The position numbers were made by a program, and so were the translations under genes. A model generated the notes under the pieces. It had not been told where the DNA came from. It searched no databases and saw nothing but the letters and a program-made list of their open reading frames with translations. Shown here piece after piece: positions 55,951 through 62,694 of a DNA stretch of 64,000 nt. Position 1 is the stretch's first letter. Each line of letters begins with the position of its first letter. The DNA comes from Pseudonocardia cypriaca (GTDB lineage Bacteria; Actinomycetota; Actinomycetes; Mycobacteriales; Pseudonocardiaceae). The DNA lies in the NCBI RefSeq assembly GCF_006717045.1, contig NZ_VFPH01000003.1, positions 1,240,001 to 1,304,000 on the forward strand. Direction: 5' to 3'.

Positions 55951-57456
55951 GTGACGAGCCCGCGCCCAACAGCCACCCCATCCGGTACTCGAGCTGCATC
56001 CTCCGGTGAAATACGGGGTCTGACGGGACTGCGGGCCGTCGCAGCGGTGTGGGTGGTGCTGTTCCACTTCCACTTCACCCCGCTTCCGGGGGTGACCGGG
56101 GTGGTCGACGCACTGGGGCCGCTGATCACCTCGGGCGCCCTCGGCGTCGACCTGTTCTTCGTGCTGAGCGGGTTCGTGATCGCCTACACCTACGTCGACG
56201 AGCTCGGGCCCTCCCTGCGGATCAGGGTCACCGTCCGGTTCCTGTGGGCGCGCGCCTGCCGGCTGTGGCCGGTCTACCTGCTGGTGCTGCACGTGTTCGG
56301 GGTGTGGCTGATCGCGCGTGCCGCGCTCGGCGGCGACGGCGTGATCGCGTTCCAGTCCGTGCAGCCGGGGCTCGACATCGGTCAGTACCTGCAGCAGCTC
56401 GTCCTCGTGCAGCTCTGGGACGACCCCTACTTCGACGGCGCCTCCTGGGTGGGCTCCACCTGGTCGATCAGCGCGGAGTGGCTCGCGTACCTGCTCTTCC
56501 CGGTCGCCGCGCTCGTGCTGTACCGGATGCGCCGGCTCCCGGTCGTGCTGCTCGCCTGCGGCTCGGTGCTGCTGATGGCGCCGATCGCATGGGCCTACCT
56601 CGCCACCGGCAGCCCGTACTTCCCGTGGAGCTGGCTCGTGCGCATCCTGTGCGGGTTCGGGGCGGGCGCGCTGGCCCACCTGGCCGTCCGCAGGCTGCAC
56701 CCGACGCCCACGGCCCGGCGGGCCGCGTCAGCCGTCGCCGCGGTGCTGCCGATCGTGCTGGCCGCGGGCCTGCTGCTTGGGGAGCTCGCCGGCCCCGGCC
56801 GCGGCGGCGCCGTGATCGTGCTGTTCCCGGTGCTCGTGGCGGCGCTCGCCGTGGCCGATCGGGGACCGGCGATGCTGCTGTCCACTCCCGCGTTCGGGTA
56901 CGGGGGGCGGCTGTCCTACGGCCTCTACCTCGTGCACATCCCGCTCTTCGAGGTGTACTGGCTCGCGCTGGAGCGCTACGCCGTGCTGGCACCGGACACC
57001 GCGCTCGCCCACGTCGTCGGCGTGCAGGTGCTGGTGCTCACGGTGGGGGTCGCGGCGCTGATGTACCGGTTCGTCGAGGAGCCGAGCAGGCGCAGCCTGC
57101 GCGCCCTCACCCCGGCCGTCGAGCGGCTGCCGGTGCGGGTCGCCATCGCACTGGGGATCCTGCGCGCCCGGCCGCTCACCCTGCCGGCCGTCGCCGCCTC
57201 CGCCGACGGCGCGCTGGCCACCGCGGCCGCCCGGTTCGCGGCGAAGCGCCAGGCCCGCGCCCGGGTCGCGGGCTGGCTCGACGAGCCCCTGCCGCAGCCG
57301 CGGCACGCCGCCTCGCCCCTGCGGCCCGCGACGCTGGCCACGGCGCTCGTCAAGGCCGAGCGCAGGCGGGCGGCGCACCGCAGCGAGTACGACCTCTGGG
57401 CCGACTACGAGCGCGCCGAGTACATCCGGGGCAGCTACCTGCACGCCGGGAACTGA
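55951..57456 (+). CDS. Acyltransferase 3 (OafA-type) membrane O-acyltransferase
   Basis: 501 residues with about ten helices: LTGLRAVAAVWVVLFHFHFTPLP near the start (conserved His), DLFFVLSGFVIAYTY, RFLWARACRLWPVYL (Arg pair) and ISAEWLAYLLFP. These are landmarks of acyltransferase-3 proteins that O-acetylate or O-succinylate cell-surface glycans. A cytoplasmic C-terminal tail of about 115 residues (from about 385) is an unusual addition. A hairpin TTCGT-TTTC-ACGAA ends one base before the GTG start, leaving no ribosome site. A wall-arabinogalactan acceptor is suggested by neighbours only. Confidence 0.85.
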   Translation: MTSPRPTATPSGTRAASSGEIRGLTGLRAVAAVWVVLFHFHFTPLPGVTGVVDALGPLITSGALGVDLFFVLSGFVIAYTYVDELGPSLRIRVTVRFLWARACRLWPVYLLVLHVFGVWLIARAALGGDGVIAFQSVQPGLDIGQYLQQLVLVQLWDDPYFDGASWVGSTWSISAEWLAYLLFPVAALVLYRMRRLPVVLLACGSVLLMAPIAWAYLATGSPYFPWSWLVRILCGFGAGALAHLAVRRLHPTPTARRAASAVAAVLPIVLAAGLLLGELAGPGRGGAVIVLFPVLVAALAVADRGPAMLLSTPAFGYGGRLSYGLYLVHIPLFEVYWLALERYAVLAPDTALAHVVGVQVLVLTVGVAALMYRFVEEPSRRSLRALTPAVERLPVRVAIALGILRARPLTLPAVAASADGALATAAARFAAKRQARARVAGWLDEPLPQPRHAASPLRPATLATALVKAERRRAAHRSEYDLWADYERAEYIRGSYLHAGN

Positions 57457-57526
57457 CCACGCGGGGGTACGTCAGCATGGCCACCTTCACGACGCGAGAC
57501 GTCAGGAAGGTGGCCTTGCTGACACC

Positions 57527-57895
57527 TCAGTCCGCCGGACCCGACGAGAAGATGATCGGGCGGACCTCGATGCCGAGGCCCTCGACCCCGGCGTCGGGGA
57601 TCAGGGCGGCCAGTTCCAGGGCTCGGTCACGGGTGGCGCAGTCCACGACGTAGTAGCCCCCCATGAACTCCTTGGACTCGAGGTACGGGCCGTCGGTCAC
57701 CACCGGCACGCCGTCGCGCACCCGCACCACGGCGCTCTGTGCCGGCTCGGCCAGTGCCTTGGTCTCCACCATCTCGCCGGAGGCCTTGATGGTGTCCATG
57801 AACGCCCCGTGGCCCTCCATGATCTCCTTGCGCTGCTCGTCGGTGAGCGCGTCGAAGGCGGCCGGGTTCAACTGCATGATCAGCATGTACTTCAT
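57527..57895 (-). CDS. YCII-related (DGPF) domain protein
   Basis: 122 residues: MKYMLIMQLNP at the start, GEMVETKALAEP, VTDGPYLESKEFMGGYYVVD (the DGP(Y/F) motif with following acidic residues) and a C-terminal EVRPII. These small ferredoxin-like proteins often sit beside sigma factors and have no proven activity. ATG 57895 has AGGAGCG upstream. It ends 71 bp after the acyltransferase gene (convergent) and lies between wall genes without an obvious link. Confidence 0.88.
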   Translation of the reverse strand: MKYMLIMQLNPAAFDALTDEQRKEIMEGHGAFMDTIKASGEMVETKALAEPAQSAVVRVRDGVPVVTDGPYLESKEFMGGYYVVDCATRDRALELAALIPDAGVEGLGIEVRPIIFSSGPAD

Positions 57896-57961
57896 CGCGG
57901 TTCGCTCCTGTCCAGCTCGGCTTGCACGGAGAGGTCGGAACCGTCGCGGGGTTCTCGACAC

Positions 57962-58717
57962 TCAGCCGGGGATTCGGCGGAACACCGATCGCGGCAGGTG
58001 CCGCAGCACGCTCATCACGAACCGCACCGGCGCGGGCGCCCACACGAGCTCGCGGCGCCTGCGGACGGCGTCGACCGTGATCGCGGCGACGGCCTCGGGC
58101 GTGGTGGACAGCGGGGCCGGCCGCATCCCCTCGGTCATGCGGGTGTGCACGAAGCCGGGGCGCACCACCGTGACGGTGACGCCGTGGGGGCGCAGGGCCT
58201 CGGTGAGCCCGGAGTAGAACGCGTCCAGCCCGGCCTTCGTGGAGCCGTAGACGAAGTTGGAGCGGCGGGCGCGCTCGCCCGCCACCGACGAGAACGCCAC
58301 GATCGCCCCGTGGCCCTGCTCGCGCATCCGCTCGGCAACCGCCACGCCGACCGTTACCGCCGCGGTGTAGTTGACCTGCGCGAGCCGTGCGGCGTACGAG
58401 ACGTCGGTCCAGGCCTGCTCGTTGTCGCCGAGCAGGCCGAACGCCACGATCGCCACGTCGATGTCGCCGCCGGTGAAGGCCTTGCGCACCACGTCGGCGT
58501 GGGTGTCGAGGGCCTCGGCGTCGAACGGGAGCGTCTCGACGGCGCAGCCACGCGCCTCCAGCCGGGCGCGCGCGGCGTCGAGCCGGTCGGACGGGCGGGC
58601 CGCGAGCACCACGCGGAGCGGCCGGTCGCCCGCGAACGCCTCGACGACCGCGAGGCCGATCTCGGAGGTGCCGCCGAGCAGCAGGATGCTCTGCGGGTTG
58701 CCCACGGCGTCGATCAC
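57962..58717 (-). CDS. dprE2: Decaprenylphospho-2-keto-arabinose reductase
   Basis: 251 residues, classical SDR: ILLLGGTSEIGLAVVEAFAG for NAD(P), VAFGLLGDN, SSVAGERARRSNFVYGSTKAGLDAFYSGL with catalytic Ser and YxxxK, then VRPGFVHTRMTEGM. Second half of the DPR to DPA epimerisation: reduces the 2-keto intermediate made by DprE1 to decaprenyl-phospho-arabinose. GTG 58717 overlaps the dprE1 stop (GTGA). A C-terminal helix pair (VRFVMSVLRHLPRSVFRRI) may bind the membrane. Confidence 0.94.
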   Translation of the reverse strand: MIDAVGNPQSILLLGGTSEIGLAVVEAFAGDRPLRVVLAARPSDRLDAARARLEARGCAVETLPFDAEALDTHADVVRKAFTGGDIDVAIVAFGLLGDNEQAWTDVSYAARLAQVNYTAAVTVGVAVAERMREQGHGAIVAFSSVAGERARRSNFVYGSTKAGLDAFYSGLTEALRPHGVTVTVVRPGFVHTRMTEGMRPAPLSTTPEAVAAITVDAVRRRRELVWAPAPVRFVMSVLRHLPRSVFRRIPG

Positions 58718-60075
58718 TTGGTCAGCTCCAGTCTGCGGGACATGTCGGAGGCGAAGACCCCCTCCGGGTCGGCGGCGTCGCGCACCTTGCGCCACTCGTC
58801 GAAGCGCGGGTAGCCGCGGCGGAACTTCGCGGCGCTCACCCGCGACTCCTTCGCCAGGTAGAACCGGCCGCCCGCGCCGAGCACCAGCTCGTCCAGCTCC
58901 TCGCACAGCTGGTGCAGGCCGCGCGCGATCGGGAAGTCGACCGTGATCGTCCAGCCGGGCTGGGGGAACGACAGCGGCGCCTGGTTGCCCGCACCGAACC
59001 GCTTGAGCACGTTGAGCCCGGACGCGTGCGGCGACGCGGCGATCTTCTCGACGATCCGGCGGAACGTCGCCTCCTCGCCGAACGGCACGAGGAACTGGTA
59101 CTGCAGGAAGCCGCGCGAGCCGTACACCCGGTTCCAGTCCCCGAACAGGTCCAGCACCTGGTAGAAGGCCGTGATGTTCTGGATCGACCCGCGCTGGCGC
59201 TTGGGCGCCTTGCGGTACCAGAGCTCGCTGAACGCCCGCAGCGTGTAGCGGTTGGCCAGCCCGCTCGGGAACACGTCGGGGAACGTCAGCAGCTGTGGCG
59301 CGTCGAACTTCAGCGGGTCGCTGCGCAGCTTCGCGGGCAGCTGGTCCACGGTGGCGAGCGAGCCGCGCGTGAGCACGGCCCGGCCGAGCTGCGCGCCGGT
59401 GGTGGTGGTGTCGAACCAGGCGGCGGAGTAGCCGTACGTGTCGTCCGAACCGTCGGTGAGCAGGCCCATCAGCTCGTCGAGGTCGGCCGTGCGGTCGGTG
59501 TCCACCACGAAGTACGCCGACTCGGTGCGGTGCAGCTGCACGGTGGCGCGCACGACCACGCCGGTGAGGCCCATCCCGCCGACGGTGGCCCAGAACAGGT
59601 CGGAGTCCGGGCCGTCCGGGGTGAGCCTGCGCACCGAGCCGTCGGCCGTGGCCAGGTCGAGCGATCGGACGTGGTTGCCGAAGCTGCCCTTGGTGTGGTG
59701 GTTCTTGCCGTGGATGTCCGCGCCGATGGCGCCGCCGATCGTGACCTGCCGGGTGCCGGGCAGAACCGGCACCCACAACCCGTACGGCAGCGCGGCGCGC
59801 ATGAGCGTGTCGAGGCTGACTCCGGCGTCCAGGTCCACGATGCCGGTCTCGGCGTCGATGGAGTGGATGGTGGCCATCCCCGTCATGTCCAGGACGGTGC
59901 CGCCCGCGTTCTGCGCCGGGTCGCCGTAGGAGCGACCGAGGCCCCTGGCGATGACGCCGCGCGGGCCTGCGCTCTTGATCGCGGCCGACACGTCGTCGGG
60001 GGACCGGGGGGCCAGCACCTTCGCGGTGGTGGGCGCGGTACGTCCCCAACCGCGCAAGCTCGTCGATTCCGGCAT
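58714..60075 (-). CDS. dprE1: Decaprenylphospho-ribose 2'-oxidase
   Basis: 453 residues, FAD-linked oxidase: ARGLGRSYGDPAQNAGG and GGAIGADIHGKNHHTKGSFGNHV for FAD, then the substrate domain with YGSRGFLQYQFLVPF and GAGNQAPLSFPQPGW, ending FASDMSRRLEL as in M. tuberculosis. Oxidises the ribose 2'-OH of DPR. In M. tuberculosis Cys387 (in NICVDF) reacts with benzothiazinones; here the aligned segment is TITVDF with Thr378 at that position (codon 58942-58944). Coupled to dprE2; next to it lies the divergent DUF1707 gene, with 59 bp between starts. Confidence 0.95.
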   Translation of the reverse strand: MPESTSLRGWGRTAPTTAKVLAPRSPDDVSAAIKSAGPRGVIARGLGRSYGDPAQNAGGTVLDMTGMATIHSIDAETGIVDLDAGVSLDTLMRAALPYGLWVPVLPGTRQVTIGGAIGADIHGKNHHTKGSFGNHVRSLDLATADGSVRRLTPDGPDSDLFWATVGGMGLTGVVVRATVQLHRTESAYFVVDTDRTADLDELMGLLTDGSDDTYGYSAAWFDTTTTGAQLGRAVLTRGSLATVDQLPAKLRSDPLKFDAPQLLTFPDVFPSGLANRYTLRAFSELWYRKAPKRQRGSIQNITAFYQVLDLFGDWNRVYGSRGFLQYQFLVPFGEEATFRRIVEKIAASPHASGLNVLKRFGAGNQAPLSFPQPGWTITVDFPIARGLHQLCEELDELVLGAGGRFYLAKESRVSAAKFRRGYPRFDEWRKVRDAADPEGVFASDMSRRLELTK

Positions 60076-60134
60076 CGCGGGCCAGGGTAGCGCTCGTCCC
60101 GGCCAGCGCTTCGCCGCGCCGTTAGGCTCAGCCT

Positions 60135-60734
60135 GTGAGCGAGTCGCCGTCCGAGTCGCGCGGGTTCCGCATCTCCGATGCAGACCGCGAGCGGGCGGCC
60201 CAGCGGCTGCACCAGGCGCTCGCCGAGGGCCGGATCACGCTCAGCGAGCTGGAGGAACGGCTCGCGGTGGTCTACGCGGCGCGCTACGAGGTCGACCTGC
60301 GCCCACCCTTCGTCGACCTGCCGGACCCCGACGCGATCGTGGCCCGCCCGGTGCCCGCGGTGCCGTCGGACGCGCCGCCGCTGGTGCTCCGCGCCGGGAT
60401 GTCGACGATCAAGCGCAGCGGGACGTGGGACGTGCCGCCGCGGCTGCGCCTGCAGAGCGCGATGGGCTCGGTGGTGCTCGACTTCTGCGACACGGTGATC
60501 CCGCACCCGGTGGTGGACATCGAGGTCGACCTGGGTGCGGGATCGGCCAAGCTGCTCGTGCCCGACGACGCCACCGCCAACGTCGACGACATCGTGGCGA
60601 GCATGGGCACGGTCAAGAGCAGCGTCCCGTCCGTACCCCGGCCCGGCGTCCCCCACTTCGTGGTGCACGGCCGGGCCGGGATGGGATCGGTGACGGTGCG
60701 GCGGCGCTACCGCATAGCCGGCCGCTACTTCTGA
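60135..60734 (+). CDS. DUF1707 / LiaF-C-like protein
   Basis: 199 residues. Residues 9-60 are DUF1707: RISDADRERAAQRLHQALAEGRITLSELEERLAVVYAAR, a short helical module common in actinobacterial envelope proteins. Residues about 85-190 resemble the C-terminal beta domain of LiaF/YvqF (IKRSGTWDVPPRLRLQSAMGSVVLDF, DIEVDLGAGSAKLLVP, MGSVTVRRRY). No membrane helix is present. LiaF-type domains act in envelope-stress sensing; a role here is possible but unproven. GTG start; its 3' end overlaps the next gene's 3' end by 10 bp. Confidence 0.85.
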   Translation: MSESPSESRGFRISDADRERAAQRLHQALAEGRITLSELEERLAVVYAARYEVDLRPPFVDLPDPDAIVARPVPAVPSDAPPLVLRAGMSTIKRSGTWDVPPRLRLQSAMGSVVLDFCDTVIPHPVVDIEVDLGAGSAKLLVPDDATANVDDIVASMGTVKSSVPSVPRPGVPHFVVHGRAGMGSVTVRRRYRIAGRYF

Positions 60735-61294
60735 TCTGCCCGTCGGAAGATCGTGATCGGGATGCCTTCGCCGACCGTTCTGGACTCGGTCAGCTTCCAC
60801 GTCGACTTGTCGGGGGTCTCCCCGAACAGCCGCCGTCCCGTGCCGAGGATGATCGGGAACGTCATGAGGTGGATCTCGTCGACGAGGTCGTTCGCGATGA
60901 GCCCCTGCACGAGCTGGATGCTCCCGGCGACCTGGAGCTCCCCCTCCACCGCCTTCTTCAGCGCCGTGACCTCCTCGACGAGGTCGCCGCCGAGCACGTG
61001 GGTGTTGTTCCACGCCGGATCGGTGAGGGTGCGCGAGACCACGTACTTGGGCATGCCGTTGTACTTGTCGGCGAGCTCGCCCTCGTAGCCCGGCCACGCG
61101 GCGGCGAAGCCCTCGTAGGTCTTGCGGCCGAGCAGCAGCGCCTCGGCCCCGAGCGCTTCGTCGACCTTGAACTGCTCGCCTTCGTCGCCGCGGTCGAAGG
61201 CGAACGCCCAGTTCGGGTGTTCGAACTCCTCGCCGCCGGGGGCCTCGACGACACCGTCGAGCGAGATGAACTCGGTTACGACGATCCTGCCCAT
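60725..61294 (-). CDS. RibD C-terminal / dihydrofolate-reductase-like protein (copy 1)
   Basis: 189 residues of the YwjB/RibD-C group: MGRIVVTEFISLDGVVEAPGG, LLLGRKTYEGFAAAWPG, KYVVSRTL, GDLVEEVTALKKAVEGELQVAGSIQLVQGLI and DEIHLMTFPIILGTGRRLF. The fold is DHFR-like with an NADPH site; physiological substrates are unknown. Followed upstream by a paralog on the same strand 25 bp away; both are divergent from a TetR gene, which probably controls them. Confidence 0.88.
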   Translation of the reverse strand: MGRIVVTEFISLDGVVEAPGGEEFEHPNWAFAFDRGDEGEQFKVDEALGAEALLLGRKTYEGFAAAWPGYEGELADKYNGMPKYVVSRTLTDPAWNNTHVLGGDLVEEVTALKKAVEGELQVAGSIQLVQGLIANDLVDEIHLMTFPIILGTGRRLFGETPDKSTWKLTESRTVGEGIPITIFRRADQK

Positions 61295-61319
61295 CTCGAA
61301 CCTCCGGTTCCGGGCCGGG

Positions 61320-61859
61320 TCAGCTGGTGGCCGGGCCGTAGATCAGGTGCACGACCCCGGTCTCGAAGGTGGCGGAGGAGAGGAGCTTCAGCGGGACCTT
61401 CGCGCCGTCCTCGAACAGCTTCTGGCCCGTCCCGATCACGACCGGGTGCACGAGCAGGTGCAGCTCGTCGATCAGCTCCTGCTCGAGGAGCCAGCGGACC
61501 AGTACCGCGCTCCCCGTCGTTCCGAGCTGCTTGTCCTGCTTCAGCTCGGTGAGCTCCGCCTTGACGTCGCCGCTGACGATGGTCGAGTTCTCCCAGGTGG
61601 CCTCGGTGAGGGTGCTCGACACGACGTACTTCTGCGCCTCGTTCATCTGCTTGGTCATGGGGTCGTCCGGGTCGGCCTGGGGCCAGTACTCGGCGAACCC
61701 GTCGTAGGTCTTGCGGCCGAGCAGCATGGCGTCGTTGCCCTCCATCAGCGCGCCGACGGCTGCTCCCATCTCGTCGTTCCAGTAGTCGAAGTGCCAGGTC
61801 TCCGGCGACTCGATCACGCCGTCGAGCGAGATGAACAGGCCGGACTTGATGGATCCCAT
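61320..61859 (-). CDS. RibD C-terminal / dihydrofolate-reductase-like protein (copy 2)
   Basis: 179 residues, same family as the gene next to it: GLFISLDGVIESPETWHFDYW, AMLLGRKTYDGFAEYWPQ, KYVVSSTLTEATWENS, DELHLLVHPVVIGTGQKLF. The family landmarks fall in the same order but the sequences differ in most other positions, so this is an old tandem pair. ATG 61859 has GAGGGG 7 bases upstream. First gene of the minus-strand unit; its promoter lies in the operator-bearing gap shared with TetR. Confidence 0.88.
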   Translation of the reverse strand: MGSIKSGLFISLDGVIESPETWHFDYWNDEMGAAVGALMEGNDAMLLGRKTYDGFAEYWPQADPDDPMTKQMNEAQKYVVSSTLTEATWENSTIVSGDVKAELTELKQDKQLGTTGSAVLVRWLLEQELIDELHLLVHPVVIGTGQKLFEDGAKVPLKLLSSATFETGVVHLIYGPATS

Positions 61860-61882
61860 GAGTGTTTCCCCTCGAGGTGCTG

Positions 61883-61922
61883 TACTGTCTCCTGTAGAAA
61901 CAGTATCTGGTGGATACTGTTT
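61883..61922. promoter_or_regulatory. TetR operator region: perfect 10+10 palindrome and an overlapping half-site repeat
   Basis: AAACAGTATC (61898-61907) and GATACTGTTT (61913-61922) are exact inverted copies around 5 bp. A further TACTGT at 61883-61888 pairs with ACAGTA at 61900-61905 as a second, overlapping palindrome. It lies in the 105-bp gap between the divergent RibD-C gene and the TetR gene, and its AT-richness stands out. Autoregulation and control of the reductase pair are expected. Confidence 0.75.
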
Positions 61923-61964
61923 ACGGCAAACGGGTCGTGGGGGCAAGAGCGAATCGAGGAGCGG

Positions 61965-62669
61965 ATGGACGACGACACCGGGCAGATCATCGAGCTGCTC
62001 TGGGGAACGCCGAGCACGCCCAGCCGCGGGCCGCGGCCGTCGCTCTCGATCGCCGCGATCGCGGCGGCGACGATCGGGATCGCCGACGCCGACGGGCTCG
62101 CCGCCGTCTCCATGCAGCGGGTGGCGGAGGCCCTCGGCGTCACGAAGATGGCGCTGTACCGGTACGTGACGGGCAAGGCACAGCTGCTCGCCGTCACGAT
62201 CGAGGCCGCGGTCGGCGACCCGCCGGTCCTCCACGGCGCCGGCTGGCGGCCCCGGATCGAGGAGTGGGCGGGGCTGCTCCGGGAGAACTGGTTGCTCCAC
62301 CCGTGGCTGCCGCAGGCCACGGTGGGGGACCGGGTGATGGGTCCCCGCGAGGTCGCGTGGATCGAGTGCCCGGTCGACGTGCTCGCCGAGGCCGGGCTCG
62401 CCGGCCCCCAGCAGATGGACGCCGTCCTGCTGCTGTGCGCCCACGTGCGCAACACGCTGACGGCCACGATGTCCGGCACGCAGCCGTGGACCCCGGGCAA
62501 GGGGTCCGGCTCGCTGCGCGAGCAGCTCGCATCGCGCAACGGCGACTACGCGGCCGTGCTGAGCGCCACCGGGTCCGGCCGGTCCGGGGACAACGGTTGG
62601 CGGTTCGGGCTCGAGCTCATCCTGGACGGGCTCGAGGTGCAGATCGCCAGGGCTGCGGCACGCGCCTGA
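61965..62669 (+). CDS. TetR-family regulator
   Basis: 234 residues. HTH at about 20-70: SIAAIAAATIGIADADGLAAVSMQRVAEALGVTKMALYRYVTGKAQLL, with the usual LG-V-x-ALY-Y-V recognition helix. The C-terminal part (DAVLLLCAHVRNTLT...) is of the TetR_C type found with drug or metabolite regulators. ATG 61965 has GAGGAG 3-8 bases upstream. Divergent from two RibD-C-like genes across a palindromic operator; it most likely represses both sides until a small ligand binds. The ligand is unknown. Confidence 0.92.
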   Translation: MDDDTGQIIELLWGTPSTPSRGPRPSLSIAAIAAATIGIADADGLAAVSMQRVAEALGVTKMALYRYVTGKAQLLAVTIEAAVGDPPVLHGAGWRPRIEEWAGLLRENWLLHPWLPQATVGDRVMGPREVAWIECPVDVLAEAGLAGPQQMDAVLLLCAHVRNTLTATMSGTQPWTPGKGSGSLREQLASRNGDYAAVLSATGSGRSGDNGWRFGLELILDGLEVQIARAAARA

Positions 62670-62694
62670 CGGTGCTCCGCCGGTCCGGGTGGCG

